The notes: generated from the letters alone by a model not told the origin. Positions 10,341-23,351 are shown, numbered from the stretch's first letter. The stretch: DNA of 64,000 nt from Phymorhynchus buccinoides (GCA_017654935.2 CM065690.1:4761425-4825424), one strand, 5' to 3'. Made by a program: numbers and translations.

Positions 10341-10473
10341 CTCGGCCATTGCGCTTTGAACAGAGCGGACTGCCCCCCAGCCAACGTCAGCATGAGTTTG
10401 AAATTGATGCCCCAGATCTTCGGAATAGTTGCCTTCTCTATGCGAGCCGTGGCCATGGCTCGTAACACAGCCC
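10341..10473 (-). CDS. FAM20-like secretory-pathway kinase exon
   Basis: The exon is bounded by acceptor AATGCAG (10474-10478) and donor CCGAG|GTAAGA (10340-10339). It encodes AVLRAMATARIEKATIPKIW and then INFKLMLTLAGGQSALFKAQ with two carried bases at each end. The GGQxxLFKxxW core is the nucleotide-binding lysine strand of the FAM20/four-jointed family, which phosphorylates proteoglycan xylose or secreted proteins in the Golgi. Family members usually have LFKP; here the proline is alanine. Only this exon is seen. A signal-anchor exon at 19838-19906 on the same strand could be the same gene's start, but no exon linking the phases was found. The assignment is from memory of the family motif. 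Confidence 0.6.
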
Positions 10474-11600
10474 CTGCATTTAAAAAAACAAAACACAAAA
10501 AAAAAAAAATTATTTTAATAACCATACAACAAACCAGCAACTACAGGACAATTGTTAAGTGACGTTTGTTTATTCACAAGAGACAAAATCTCAAAATCTC
10601 CCGTGGGGGTGTGTTTGCACAAATATGTCCCCCCACCTTCTGGAAGTTCTGTGCTTGTATCTTCCTCTCATCTGTCACTCTCTTTGACTCTGCCTTTTCC
10701 CCCTTTGCTTACTGTCGTCTGCTATCTTTCTGCCTTTACCGGGTCCATTCTCCTGCCCTTTTGTCAAGAAGCCAATTTCGAAAAACATCCTTCCCCCTCC
10801 TGCATCCGAAGTCGGGACTTGCTGTGCCTACTAGCTGTTTCTTATTTAGGCGCAATACGGCAGCATGACGCATCTGCGCTCATAATCGACAGGAAATTGT
10901 CTGAGCGATACGAAGAAGAAGAGGATGAGACAGAAGAAGAAGACAAAACAAAAACTCCTGGCTATTTCGGTTAATGCATGCCTTTATCAACACATAGACA
11001 ACCAAGATAACAGCAACTACTTGTGACCCGGGCACCACAAAATGAATCGCATTGTCCCTATTTTCCTTTGTCCCCTAGTGACAATTTTATGTGGAAGGTG
11101 GTCAAGTCATCAATTCTCAGATTTTGACTTAGTTTTGAATAACTGGTCTTTCTCTACCTCATACAGATGTATTGAAGTGTAAAAACAATCCTTTTTGCCT
11201 TATAAGTGTGTTTATATCAGAAACATCTGGGTTTTTTGTACACATTTAGAAATTTTCCGGTTGCCTTTTTTTCATTTCGCTGATTCCCTGAGCATACGAT
11301 TTCAGATCTTCATAACTTTGCAACAAATAGTCCGATTTACAAACTTTTTGGTTTGTTGGAAAGCTTGTTTAATGCATAATAACAATTTGTTAATAACTCA
11401 AAAGTTACATCTGGGACATCACGACTCATTTTCTGGTGACGGGTCAATTTTTAGTAAAAGGAGCAACAAAAACAACCCATCAAGATCAAAATTTTAAATA
11501 AAAAAAAAACCCGATACTTTCCCCTCTACAGTCCCAATTCGTAAATGATACAACCAAGTTGAAAAGCAAAGCTCATGGCATGCATTTGTGAACACAGATC
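10474..11600. other. Unassigned intergenic or intronic sequence
   Basis: Ordinary-complexity sequence with no convincing exon, RNA gene or repeat. ORFs on both strands here lack family resemblance. Confidence 0.6.
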
Positions 11601-12302
<702 letters not shown>

Positions 12303-12999
12303 AAGAAAAGAGGAAGAAAGAAGAAAGAAAAAATGTTTGCGACAAAATACTAAACAACACAGAGAACACGTATCAGCATGAATACACTTGCAACAGTCGC
12401 AGAATGAACCCGTCAGTAAGACAGAGGATAGGCATATGACAGCAAGCAAAGCAAAGGGAAACGGCAGAAGCAAGAGAGAGACGAGTAGAGTCAGTTCACA
12501 CGAACTTCCATGAAGATGGGGGAGGGTGGGTGGGGAAACTATCAACATACACCACCCCTCCAACCTCACCCCGTATCCCCCACTGGTGGGGACTTGTCCA
12601 AGTTGTGACTTCAGATCCTCATTGTGAATGCAGCGTGGACGATATCACAAACAATGAAGTCCGGCCAAAACACGTGAAGGTTTGGGCAATATGTTCCAAA
12701 GAACAAGCGCGAAATCGCATTAGTTTTTGTAACGCGGTATATATTTTTACCACTCAAATTCATGAGTTACCAGGCCTGGCTGTGCCATGAGCGTAACGAT
12801 ACGTAAACTAGCCCAAAATGTTATGACTGCGGGCAATTCGTAAACTTTTTATATCGTTTGGAAAGGCTGCAAAACTATGTATCGTACTTACATACTGATC
12901 AAAAGAAGCACCGCATAATCGCTCGTTAGATTTACTCTGTCTGTATCTAGCGTCTTACCCCTTGCCGTGGTGTAATCGCTATTTCTCCTCTTCATTTTG
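12303..12999. other. Unassigned sequence after the G tract
   Basis: Purine-rich start, then normal-complexity DNA without recognisable genes. Confidence 0.5.
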
Positions 13000-15700
13000 C
13001 TCTTTCCCCACCCTCCCTCCATTTCTTCTCGTCTCGTCCAAAGTATATTTTTTGACCTCTCTCTCTCTTATCTTCAAATCCTTTTCCCATCATCTCTTTT
13101 TTCAGGGTTCTCGTCTCTCTCTCATTCGTTTATTTATTAATTTATTTCCTATCTCTTCTTTTCTCTCATCCTTCTTTCCCGGCGCTCCATTCCATTTTTT
13201 CACTATCTCCCCTCTCTCCTCTCTGTTTTATTTTTTCAGTGTCTCTGTTTGGTCGATTTTTTTTTTTTTATCACTCATCTATTCTTTTCCTTCCAACTCC
13301 ATCCCTCTTCCTCTTATATTTTACATTATTTCCATATTATTTATATATATCATTATTACATTATTTTCTGTGTGACATTTTTTTTTAATTTATTCCCATA
13401 TTTAGTTGTATGGCGCGTTTGATAGTTATTCTTTTTGTCTCCAGTTTTTTTTTTATTGTTTATCGTAATTTTTCCTTCATTGTTTTCTTTTTTTTATTAA
13501 TTTTTTTTTATTTTTTTTTTTTTTTCATTTTTTTTTTTTTTTTTTTTTTTTGTTTTTTTATGATAACGATTATTTTTTTATTTCTTTTTTTTTTTTTTTA
13601 TACTCCCTATTTTTTTTCATTACCTTTAACCCTTTTTTCTTCCTCCTTTTTTTAATTTTATTTCTGCATTCCTTTTTTTTTTTTTTTTTAATTTTTATTT
13701 TAATTTTTTTTTATTTTATAAAAGCTGTTTTATTTTATTATTCTATATGTTTATTAACGGTTTTTTTGATTTTGTGTTGATTATTTGACAATTTTTTCTT
13801 CAGTTAATCCTTTTTTCTTAATGTTTTTTTTTAATATAGTTTTTTTTTTTTATTTATTTTTATTTTTTGCTTTTTTTTTTTTTAATTATTTTTTTTATTT
13901 TTTTTTTTTTTATATTTATTTTTTTATTTTTTTTTTTTTTTATTTATTTTTTCTTTTTTTTTTGTTTTTTTTTTTTTTTATTATTATTTTTTTTTATTTT
14001 ATTACGATTATTATATTTAAAAATCATACATTTTTCTTTAGATTTAATTTAATTTTTATTTTTTTTTTTTTTTTGATTTTGTGTTTCAACATTTTTACGA
14101 TTTTTTTTTATTTATATTTTTTTGATTTAATTTTCCATCAGTACAATTATAGTTTTATATTTTTTTTTCTTTTTATTTGTTTTTATATATTTTTTTATTT
14201 TTTATTTTCTCTTGTTATTTTTTCAAGTCTTTTTCCAATTTTTTTTTTTTTTTTTTTATTATTGCAGGGTATACATATCTTTATATTATTATATTTTTTA
14301 TTTTCTTATTATTTTTATGTACTTATCTTATACTTTTTTTTATTTTTTTACATTTTATTTTTTTTATGGCTTATATTTTATTTTATTTATTATTTAATTT
14401 ATACTGATTTAACTTATTATTTTAATTATTTTTTAAATGGATTGATTTTATTTCAATGATGCGTTTATTTTTTAAGTTATATTAATTAGTATTTAATGTA
14501 TTATATTAGTAGCTGTGATGGATTTATTTTATTCCTTCATTGATTATTATTGGATTTATTATTTTATATTATATTTTATTTTTTTTTTTTTATATCTTAT
14601 TTGGATATTTAGTTTTTTTTTATTTTATGTGTCCGTTGTGGACGGATTTGTATATATGGAGGGATGGCTTTTTTATTTTTTTTTTATTTATTTATTATTT
14701 TTATGGGTTTTATTCATTTTTTTATTATTTATAGTTTAGTGTTTTTTCTTTGGTTTATTCTAAATTTATTTTATTTGGTTATTTTCTGTGGGATAGATGG
14801 CGCATGGATTGTTATGGGTTTGTTTATTATTTTTTTTTTATTATGGTTCCTTTTTTATTTTTTTTGTTTTTTTTGTTTTTATTTACAATTTGTGTTTTAT
14901 TTTTTTTAACTTTAAATTTATTAATATATTTTTTTTTTTTTCTTTTTGTTTTTTTTTTAATATTTTTTTATTTTTAAATTAATTTTTTTTTTTTTATTTT
15001 TTTATTTATTGCTTCTGTTTATTTTTGATTTTTTATAATTTTTTATTTATATATTTTTTTATATATTTTTCAATATTTGTTATAAATATTCTTTTTATTC
15101 TATATTATATAGTTATATTTTCGAATTTTTTATTCTCACTTTTGCTAATCAGTGAATTTCTTTATTTTCTGTACTGACTATTATGTGATTAACTTTTTTT
15201 TTTAATTTTTTTATATATATATTTGCATTTGATAATATACAATTAATTTATTTTTTTTCATTTCTTTTTATCTGAATTGTATTTATGTTATACGAACTTA
15301 TCATTGTTTTGCATACGTGTTATTTATTTACATTTTCCTTGTAAACTGGGACTGATTTCCATTTACACCCCGTTTCTTTGAAATTTTTTATAATATTATC
15401 TGATTTTATATTATTTTTACCCTTCTTATTTTCGTGTTTTTGTCAGTTTGTTTGTTTGTTTTTTTGTTTATTTAAAATTAAAAATTAACCATGCCAAAAA
15501 ATTAAAAACTTTTTTTTTTTAAGATAAGCTTTTTAATGACGCGGTTTATTTCATTACGGCACCATTTTTTATTTTTAAATATATTCATTTATTATTTTTT
15601 TATTTTATTGCTCGTTTATCCTCTATCTAATGAATTTTTTTTAAAGGTTAAGACTGCTGCCAAATTAATACCCCCCTACATTTCTGGTTTAATTTTATTT
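13000..15700 (+). repeat. Pyrimidine-rich, then T-run-rich low-complexity block
   Basis: About 250 bp of CT-rich DNA grade into some 2.4 kb in which T-runs of 5-25 bases are separated by single A, C or G. All ORFs are Phe/Leu/Tyr-rich products of composition. No gene is supported. Confidence 0.9.
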
Positions 15701-16052
15701 TTTTATTTTTGCCTTTCTTAGTTATTACCATACAAAGCTGTATTTTAGGAACATATATCAGCTAATATCTCATTTCTTTTTGAATACTTAAACCAAAACC
15801 TAACCCCACTAGCTTCCTAACCTAGACCCTGAAACCCCCCACTAAATGTAACGTGCAGTACACAGCTCGATTTGAAGTCCATACAGTTGTGGTTCGTGCT
15901 CTTGCGTTACGTGTCGTCTCTCAACTTAGGGTGCTTGATAGGTTAGTTGCAAGTGTTAGGTTTAGGGCTAGGGTGTAGGGATAGGGTTACGTATATTGAC
16001 AAAAAGGTTTATTAACTAAAAAAGGTTTTTAAAATACAGCTTTATGTATGTG
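15700..16052. mobile_element. Foldback element F1, diverged copy
   Basis: Arms with TTTTTGCCTTTCTTA and AGCTGTATTTTAGGAACATA at the left return inverted at the right (TAAAATACAGCTTTATGTAT). The spacer holds CCTAACC and TAGGGTTA-like stretches. It is a diverged relative of the copies at 23352-23735 and 36480-36832. Confidence 0.7.
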
Positions 16053-16116
16053 TAAGAATTTTGTCTTATGTATGTGAGACTTGGTATTTGGTATATTCTA
16101 GTCACAGACACTTATC

Positions 16117-16600
16117 TCTGCTAAATTCGGGCTGCTCTCCCCCGGAGAGAACGTCGCCGCAAGTGCAGCGCCTACCAATTTTTTTGTTTTTGTTTTGTTT
16201 TTTGGGGGCACTTGGGGTTGTGGGCGAGGCAGACTCACTTGTTGTGGGTTTTTTGTGTTTTTTTGGGGGGCACAGGGTGAGGAGGGGGTGTGGGCACACT
16301 TGGAAAACCTAGCTATCAATTTGGCCATACCAGGCAGCGGGATTTATCCCTGCTCTTACCGACTTTCAACTGCCGTGGGATTTTTACGTGCGTAAAAAAA
16401 AAAAGCGCACGGGTCAGACTAGCTTTAAGTCCCCATCCGAAAGGACTGGACGTTCAGGGGGATGGTATTCGACTTCCCTAGTCAAACTAAACTAGAAAGA
16501 AAGGGCGAGGAGGCCGGGATTCGAACCCGGATCACTCAAACGCTGCAGTCACGCATTACATTTGGCAGGCGAAACGTCTTAACCACTCTTGCCAGCACCT
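16117..16600 (-). mobile_element. tRNA-derived SINE
   Basis: Read on the minus strand, the element begins at about 16600 with a tRNA-like head: an A-box-like GCAAGAGTGGTTAAGACG and a perfect B box GGTTCGAATCCC at about 16518-16529. A body of about 400 bp follows, including an A-run next to a CGTGCG-type stretch. It ends in AATTCGGG...GAGAACGTCGC. The head lacks a full cloverleaf, so this is a SINE and not a tRNA gene. Confidence 0.75.
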
Positions 16601-16740
16601 TTCTCCCTTGTTTGTGACTGGTTCAGGAACTAGCAGTGAGACAGTGTACGCGTGCTGTTACAAAATAAAAAATAAATACACTTAAAAACAACAAACTTTT
16701 GTTCACATTCACTCGTCTATAAAACATAAACTGTTGGCAC

Positions 16741-16905
16741 ACGGTACCATAGCCGATGAGGTTTAACCCGACGGCGTGGTTACTGCTCACTACGTATCTT
16801 GTGTTTATTACAACAAATCGGGGACTTTACTGGTATGTGTCCGCACTGCCTCCGTGCATTGCACCTCTAGTATCGTTCCCATCATATTAGACTATAAACC
16901 AATGT
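16741..16905 (+). repeat. Dispersed repeat (relatives at 54457-54610 and 55880-55975)
   Basis: TAGCCGATGAGGTTTAAC and GCGTGGTTACTGCT match the reverse complement near 54550-54605. The match continues through ACTTTACTGGT and GCACTGCCTC. Class unknown; no RNA polymerase III boxes were recognised. Confidence 0.65.
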
Positions 16906-17203
16906 TTCCATATACTGTTGTTGCTTCACCAGTACCAGACCTTTACATGAGATACGTACTGACAATCCATCACACGTCCTATTCCATTCATTAAAACAAA
17001 TAAAAATGAAACGACATCCACTGACCACGTCAGACGAGATGTTGGCCCATGTCCCACAGTGCACTTGAAAAGTCGTCCAAGGCAGAAAGAGGAAGAAAAG
17101 ACGTTCTCATCACATAATCATCGCTCCGTCGTCGTCGGTCGTTCGTCGTCCGTCGTCGTCGTCGTCGCGGCCCCGCGTTTGGCTTGGAGCGGATTGGTAG
17201 GGT

Positions 17204-17312
17204 TAAAGGACGCCAAGGCAGAATGTGACCGCTTCAAAGAGGTCGCTGGGACTGCCGTTCTGTATGGCTTTGCTGGTCCAAGGGTCAAGTGTGCCGAAAT
17301 GCTGTCGCGTAA
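17204..17312 (+). CDS. Possible exon of unknown gene
   Basis: An open frame reading DAKAECDRFKEVAGTAVLYG then FAGPRVKCAEMLSR ends exactly at a strong donor, GTAAGTAT (17311). Composition is gene-like compared with its surroundings, and a GTC-rich, CpG-rich stretch lies just upstream. The acceptor is unclear (possibly GGTAG or TAAAG near 17200-17207) and the family is not recognised. It may be a first or internal exon, or a chance frame. Confidence 0.35.
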
Positions 17313-17324
17313 GTATTAACCCTT

Positions 17325-17830
17325 TCCACACGCCAATGCTTGCATGCATCGCACCACTATGGTTAAAACCCTTTCGTTGCCACTGTCGCCTCTTGGCACC
17401 ACATAGATTCAACACCCATGTCGCTAAAATGCAACGAATCAGGGTCTGGTATCCAGTGACCTTAATATGTTCTCAATGTTGGGAGGTAAGGATAGGCCCT
17501 ATTTCATGCACGTCACAGAGGAATCCCCCAATATTGCAGACAAAATCTTTTCCCTCATTTCTTACCTGTTTTCAAGGTAAGTTTTATGGAAAGTTTTGGC
17601 TAAAAATGGCTGGCATTGAAAGGGTTAACACCCACGTCACTGAAAGGCATTAAACATCGGGGTGTTAAATCGGGGCCTGTTATCCAAAGACCATAATTAT
17701 TCTCTTAATTTTGGGAGGTACGGATAGGCCGAATGTCACAGTGTCATTCCCAATGTTGCAGATTTTTTTCTTCAGTTAAGTTTAATAGTATTTTTTTGCC
17801 TGCTGAAAAATGGCTGGCGGCGAAAGGGTT
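17325..17830 (+). repeat. Two diverged tandem copies of a 240-bp repeat
   Basis: The order GGGTTAA, ATCC[A]..GACC, TGGGAGGTA.GGATAGGCC, ATGTTGCAGA, TTTTTGCC or TTTTGGCTAAAAATGGCTGGC occurs twice, at about 17355-17625 and 17625-17830. A start of the same repeat (AACCCTTTCATCGCACTGTC) is visible just before the gap at 21640-21671. Confidence 0.7.
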
Positions 17831-17911
17831 AATTTTCTAGTGATTTTGTAAAGCGCATAGAGGTTAAAGGTATACGCCATAGAAATCTTCTTAATGAATA
17901 ATAAATAATGT

Positions 17912-17973
17912 TTGTTGTTGTTGTTGTTGTTGTTGTTGGGTGGTGGTGGTGGTGGTGGTGGGTGGTGGTGGTG
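17912..17973 (+). repeat. TTG and GGT microsatellites
   Basis: (TTG)n is directly followed by (GGT)n. Confidence 0.9.
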
Positions 17974-18317
17974 ACGTTTTCGTAGCTTAAAGACTCCAGG
18001 GATCATCATCCCAGCAGGCCGAAGCACTTGAACACTATGGGTACACATGCACCAGCTAAGGGATGAGAACATTACGTGTGTGTGTGACCGTTTTTTTGAT
18101 TACCCCGCCACATGTGGCAGCCACACTCCGACTTCGGAGGATTTTAGACTGACGATGTTATGCAATAGGAGCTTGCCATGCCTTAAGACAATCAATCCCC
18201 GCACAGCCATGCAGAGCATAACAACATTTCGATGTAGCCTTGGTGTTCTAGCTTATGTCAACTGGTCTGACACAGCCTCGTGCCAAGGCGAATAATAAAC
18301 AATAGAACAGGAAAAGC

Positions 18318-18745
18318 CTTCAGGCTCACTGGGGGGGGGGGGGGTGTGCAAAAATAATGACCTTGAAATCGAAGGTCGTAAACATGAGGGGGTGTTTAAA
18401 GTACAAATGAAACTATCGTTAATGGATACAAACTAAAAAAAAAAAGTGCCTTTGCCGAGAATTGAACCCGGACCCATTGGCATGACAGACAGACACTCTA
18501 CCAATCAGCTATCAAGGCTTTCAGTGTTGATGAGTTTCTTAACTCATGTTGCTTGTTGAATACTCTCTAACCCACTAATCCAAAATGTTATCTGTTTACA
18601 GTGTTGTTTTAAATTATTTAATCATTCCAGTCATTATTGTTTGAAAGCTTGCATAAACATATATATATGTGTATGCAAAGTTTGAACAACGTACGCCTTC
18701 TATTTCCCGAGAAAATGACAATGTTAAAATTTGGAGATTGGACCA
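18318..18745. repeat. Dispersed repeat, compact copy (expanded partner 42530-43805)
   Basis: Blocks GCAAAAATAATGACCTTGA, GGTCGTAAACATGA, ACAAATGAAACTAT and TAATGGATACAAACTAAA recur in order at 42555-42680. Later blocks (GAATACTCTCTA, AAAATGTTATCTGTTT, CCCGAGAAAA) recur at 42946-43790. It contains the tRNA-like segment at 18446-18520. Confidence 0.75.
18446..18520 (-). repeat. tRNA-like SINE head
   Basis: On the minus strand TAGCTGATTGGTAGAGTGTC resembles an A box and GGGTTCAATTCTC a B box. The predicted acceptor stem pairs only at five of seven positions and an A-run follows. It is best read as a tRNA-derived SINE head within the dispersed repeat, not a working tRNA. Confidence 0.55.
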
Positions 18746-18754
18746 CGGACGCAA

Positions 18755-18756
<2 letters not shown>

Positions 18757-18852
<96 letters not shown>

Positions 18853-18901
18853 CAAAACAACTATCATACTATAGTAGTAGTAGTAGTAGTAGTAGTAGTA
18901 A

Positions 18902-18942
<41 letters not shown>

Positions 18943-19104
18943 TAGTAGTAGTAGTAGTAGTAGTAGTATGTATAATAATAATACTAATAATAATTGGCAC
19001 TTATATAGCGCACATATCTAGAAAATTCTATTCATGGCGCTTTACAAAGAAATAAAACTATAAAACATTCACAAACACACACTTCACACACATTCACACA
19101 CACA

Positions 19105-19170
<66 letters not shown>

Positions 19171-19187
19171 ACACACACACACACAAA
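18757..19187 (+). repeat. CA and TAG microsatellites with TATATAGCGC repeat
   Basis: (CA)n at 18757-18849, (TAG)n at 18871-18968, then TTATATAGCGC...GGCGCTTTACA at 18990-19050 and another (CA)n at 19095-19187. The last two repeat the arrangement at 9800-10000. The region 19188-19837 has no recognisable feature. Confidence 0.9.
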
Positions 19188-19837
19188 GAAAGACTATGAA
19201 GGGGAGAGGGTGGGAAGGGGGGTGACGCGGGGGGGAGGGGGGGGCGTGTCACACACACATACACGCTGCATGCACACACACATACACACACACACGACGC
19301 AGTAGTAGTAATTATGGCTGGAGAAGTGGGCCTCGCGGCCCTTTTACGCCCTTTCGCGTTTGTGACTTTGATTTGTTTTCAAGGTGGCTTGCTTTCTGCA
19401 GCTAAACCAAAGACTGTACAGGGGAAGATAAACATCCGGCCTCTTTTCCCTAAATGAGTAGTGAGGACACAGAAACACTGGTAATGTCCCTTTGAAACGG
19501 TGACACATTTTACACATCGATAGGCCAGTTGAATTCTCCGTTCAAGTTCCAGTCCAGAGTTTTGGGATAGCCTCCACTGTGAATAGTGTACAAGTCCCGC
19601 ACTAACGATAACTCTATCAGCCCGGTTCGCCGAGCTTTTAAGTAGTCCAACTTACCCATTTAGAATATCTTTGGCCAAACTATACAAAACATTAACAAAA
19701 ACATGGAATTGACTTTTTCTTCTTTTTTTTTTCTTCATCGAAAGTAGTATATACAAATTTGACATCATTGATTGTGTCTTTGTCCAGAAGATTTTAGAAA
19801 TAATTATAGGCTCACTCGTGAGCCCCAAATCACTTAC

Positions 19838-19906
19838 CAGCATAACCACATAGCACACAGCTGCTACCAACAGGGCTATCAACAGACGACGTAGCTTCCT
19901 CCCCAT
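19838..19906 (-). CDS. Signal-anchor exon, N-terminus of a membrane or secreted protein
   Basis: The exon encodes MGRKLRRLLIALLVAAVCYV then VML and ends at a perfect donor CTG|GTAAGTG (19837). The basic start and hydrophobic run of about 15 residues are a signal peptide or type II anchor. An upstream acceptor-like TTTACAG at 19931-19937 suggests a leader exon spliced to 19930, with AGGATGG as start context. It ends in phase 0. Golgi enzymes commonly start like this. The FAM20-like exon at 10341-10473 downstream on the same strand is a candidate partner, though it starts in a different phase, so at least one exon would be missing between them. Confidence 0.5.
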
Positions 19907-19939
19907 CCTTACTTTGATGCTTGCTGACAACTGTAAAGA

Positions 19940-20135
19940 AAAAAAAAGGATTTTGTGTTTCGTTTTGTCCTTTGTTCACACTTCGGTGAAGCAAAGGAGT
20001 ATAAGTTTTGTTGCTGCTGCTGATAACTGTATAGTAACAGACTACGAAAAGACAACCAAAAAAAAGGATTTTTTGTATTTCGTGTTGTCCTCTGCTCACA
20101 CTTCAGTGAAGCAAAGGAGTATAAGTTTGTTGCGT
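19940..20135 (+). repeat. Tandem duplication, about 115 bp unit
   Basis: AAAAAAAGGATTTT.GT.TTTCGT and GTGAAGCAAAGGAGTATAAG occur twice, near 19943-20010 and 20060-20130. Confidence 0.8.
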
Positions 20136-20261
20136 GTTTTTGTGTGTGCTTTTTTCATATATATTTTAGCACGTATACATGTGCATAAAACAAGCAACGT
20201 ACTCATGTGTCCTTCCCCACTTATTCATAGCACACAATCAATACTTGATAGGGGAGATTTA

Positions 20262-21105
20262 AAAAAACAATTGTCCCATCTTCTGGGCTGTGCTCCCATG
20301 CCGCTCATTCCGGGTTCCAACACACAGCCACACACTGGTTTTTGTCAGGTCACAGAATCCAAAGTCAACAGTTCAAGGAGAGTGAATCTATGTTAGGCCA
20401 TCGGGAGGCAACCGACCGAGGAGACACTTCTCTGCTGCTGAGTCACTATGGTGGAGTTCAGTGGAACCTGTACGCATCACACCACCTACTAAGCCCCCTA
20501 CTGACGACACTATTCTTTTAGTCGCGGAGTCAGCGTGTGTGAGGTCCTCCTCAGATGGCGCCACCACCACTGTCCACCGATAGCTCCCCAAAACATACTG
20601 ATCCCCATATGACTTTGACCTGAACTCACCAAGGGCATAGACTGGATTTCAGCAATCTGTCAGTGAGGTCACCATGAGAGAAGGGTATTCAAGGCCACAG
20701 AATTTGAGACTTTTTTTCTTCTTTTTGATGATTGATGGAAATGAGACGGATTTTGCCCTGGGGGGGGGGGCCGTGCAGGCTATGGAGTTCCGTATCTGTT
20801 TGAGACTGCATGACAGGGCTGTATTCTATGCGTCCTTTCATAATGATATCCCGGCATTAAACAAGCCAGAGAACTACAGACATCTGTAGTATTGATCATG
20901 AAATTAGAGCAACTTTCTCAGAAACGCATTCCGTTAAGCGGATGAAACTCGACTGTGGCTTCAGTCTTCCCATTGAGCCCATAGCACACTCGCTTTGGGT
21001 AGGAGTCGGCCCAGGACCGAAAACAAACCTCGCATCGGATGGGATTCGAACCCGTGACCTCCCAGCTAGTAGACCGCGATTTTACCACGCCAGCTGGTTG
21101 ATAGG
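20262..21105 (-). mobile_element. Composite SINE of about 840 bp (second copy 31630-32470)
   Basis: On the minus strand the tRNA-like head ends in GGGTTCGAATCCC (B box, about 21044-21056). A body follows with AAACTCGACTGTGGCTTCAG on the plus strand and a long tail to CCCAGAAGATGGGACAAT near 20270. The same order over the same length occurs at 31630-32470 on the plus strand. The length is two to three times that of common SINEs. Confidence 0.8.
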
Positions 21106-21119
21106 GAGACTTATTGATA

Positions 21120-21640
21120 TGGTACCTGCCATGCAATTCGTACCACCTAGTTTCCTAGCAAACGGTAGAAGATTGAGGGTTAATATTTGTGTGTGAAGTT
21201 TGGACAGGGGAAGGGAAGTATTTTTTTTATCACAACCAAAATGCAACAAAGCGTAAAACCCTTTGCAAGGCAAACGAAATATCATTTTGGCAGCAATTTG
21301 ATGTTATTTTGGGTAATATTTTTGTGTGTTTTTCAATCCACCACTACAAAGATTAAAAAACTGCAAACGCCACTTTAAAAAATGTTTAAGGTCTTAGGGT
21401 CAATGTTGTCTATTTTGTAAATTAAAATATTCAAAGTAAAAATAATTGGGCCATACGAAGTCATATAATTCGTACCACTATCACGCAATTCGTACATTCC
21501 ACATGAAGGCATCCAGAAGCCTGTTTCATGTGTCATCGGCACTTTTGATGAGAAAAAGAGCATAAGAGTTATTTTGACGTCTCTCGGAGACTAACCCGAA
21601 CATTTAGAAGAAAGAATGACCTATTCCTAATTTTTTTTAA
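21120..21640 (+). repeat. Dispersed 500-bp repeat (second copy 29337-29765)
   Basis: Shared blocks include GGTACCTG, TCAATATTTGTGTGT-like, AAAGTTTGG.CAGGGGAAG, ACTTTTGATGAGAAAA and CATTTAGAAGAAA.AATGACC in the same order. Class unknown. Confidence 0.75.
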
Positions 21641-21671
21641 CCCTTTCATCGCACTGTCGCTTTCTTGGCGC

Positions 21672-22171
21672 NNNNNNNNNNNNNNNNNNNNNNNNNNNNN
21701 NNNNNNNNNNNNNNNNNNNNNNNNNNNNNNNNNNNNNNNNNNNNNNNNNNNNNNNNNNNNNNNNNNNNNNNNNNNNNNNNNNNNNNNNNNNNNNNNNNNN
21801 NNNNNNNNNNNNNNNNNNNNNNNNNNNNNNNNNNNNNNNNNNNNNNNNNNNNNNNNNNNNNNNNNNNNNNNNNNNNNNNNNNNNNNNNNNNNNNNNNNNN
21901 NNNNNNNNNNNNNNNNNNNNNNNNNNNNNNNNNNNNNNNNNNNNNNNNNNNNNNNNNNNNNNNNNNNNNNNNNNNNNNNNNNNNNNNNNNNNNNNNNNNN
22001 NNNNNNNNNNNNNNNNNNNNNNNNNNNNNNNNNNNNNNNNNNNNNNNNNNNNNNNNNNNNNNNNNNNNNNNNNNNNNNNNNNNNNNNNNNNNNNNNNNNN
22101 NNNNNNNNNNNNNNNNNNNNNNNNNNNNNNNNNNNNNNNNNNNNNNNNNNNNNNNNNNNNNNNNNNNNNNN
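21672..22171. other. Assembly gap, 500 N
   Basis: Placeholder gap between a dispersed repeat and TTC/CTA microsatellites. Confidence 1.
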
Positions 22172-22183
22172 TTGTGGTTGTTG

Positions 22184-22323
22184 TTCTTCTTCTTCTTCTT
22201 CCTCTTCTTTTTTTCTTTCTTCTCTTCTTCTTCTTCTTCTTCTTCTTCTACTACTAACTACTACTACGACTACTACTACTACTACTACGCCTACTACTAC
22301 TAGTACTACTACTACTACTACTA
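22184..22323 (+). repeat. TTC and CTA microsatellites
   Basis: (TTC)n followed by (CTA)n, directly abutting a foldback MITE at 22324. Confidence 0.95.
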
Positions 22324-22701
22324 CACTAGCGACCAGAAGTTAAGGCCCAGAAAGACAATCATCTCCGAAAAATCACGAACTCAATAAAACGCACCCAGCT
22401 CATAACAAAACTGAATTTTTTCTTTTAACATTAAGTTCATTCCAAAATTTCATTAATCAGAACGAGTTCAGTCAACGAAATGCCCCTTTCAACAACTTCC
22501 CTCTCCTCTTGAAAAATCACACTCAGAATCAATGCACTTTGGAACAGTCCAGCACACATTACTGAATTTTGGCGTGCGGATGCCTTCCTCTCATGGTGGC
22601 ACACATCCATCACACAAAATTGGAAGCGGTTCGGGAGATATCCTTGGGACAGACAGAAAACCCACACACAAAAACCCACATTACTTACTGTTCCAAAGTG
22701 A
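22324..22701 (+). mobile_element. Foldback MITE F2, left arm only
   Basis: It begins TA|CACTAGCGACCAGAAGTTAA and matches the left arm and centre of the complete copy at 34378-34937. It is cut at TTCCAAAGTG, where the 88-bp satellite starts. Confidence 0.85.
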
Positions 22702-23265
22702 CAGAGCGCCTTATCTGGCTTGTCTGTTCTTTTCCTGACAGCGCCTTATCTGCCTTGTCTGTTCTTTTCGTGACAGCGCCTTATTTGCCTGTCTGTTCTT
22801 TTCGTGACATATCCTTATGTGCTTTGTCTGTTCTTTTCGTGACAGCGCCTTATTTGCCTGTCTGTTCTTTTCGTGACATATCCTTATCTGCCTTGTCTGT
22901 TCTTTTTTGTGACAGCGCCTTGTCTTTTCTTTTCGTGACATATCCTTATCTGTTCTTTTCATGACATATCCTTATCTGCCTTGTCTGTTCTTTTTTGTGA
23001 CAGCGCCTTGTCTTTTCTTTCCGTGACATATCCTTATCTGTTCTTTTCATGACATATCCTTATCTGCCTTGTCTGTTCTTTTTTGTGACAGCGCCTTGTC
23101 TTTTCTTTCCGTGACATATCCTTATCTGTTCTTTTCATGACATATCCTTATCTGCCTTGTCTGTTCTTTTTTGTGACAGCGCCTTGTCTTTTCTTTTCGT
23201 GACATATCCTTATCAGTTCTTTTCGTGACATATCCTTATCTGCCTTCTTATCTCTGTTCTTTTCA
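22702..23265 (+). repeat. Satellite with 88-bp higher-order unit
   Basis: Short units built from TGTTCTTTT.GTGACA, GCGCCTTAT and TATCCTTATCTG alternate. From about 22900 a larger unit repeats every 88 bp (TTCTTTTTTGTGACAGCG at about 22901, 22990, 23079, 23167). Confidence 0.85.
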
Positions 23266-23351
23266 TGATAATACCTTCTGGCTTTCATCCCACATGCGAT
23301 TTATGTTTATTTCGCAGCCATTTTGGGATCTGAAAAATGGTCGAGAATCGG

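Noticed and set aside
13000..15000. Phe-rich membrane-like ORFs
   Set aside because: They are products of T-runs, with no family motifs.
18446..18520. Functional tRNA gene
   Set aside because: The acceptor stem is imperfect and the unit is embedded in a repeat with an A-run, so it is called a SINE head.
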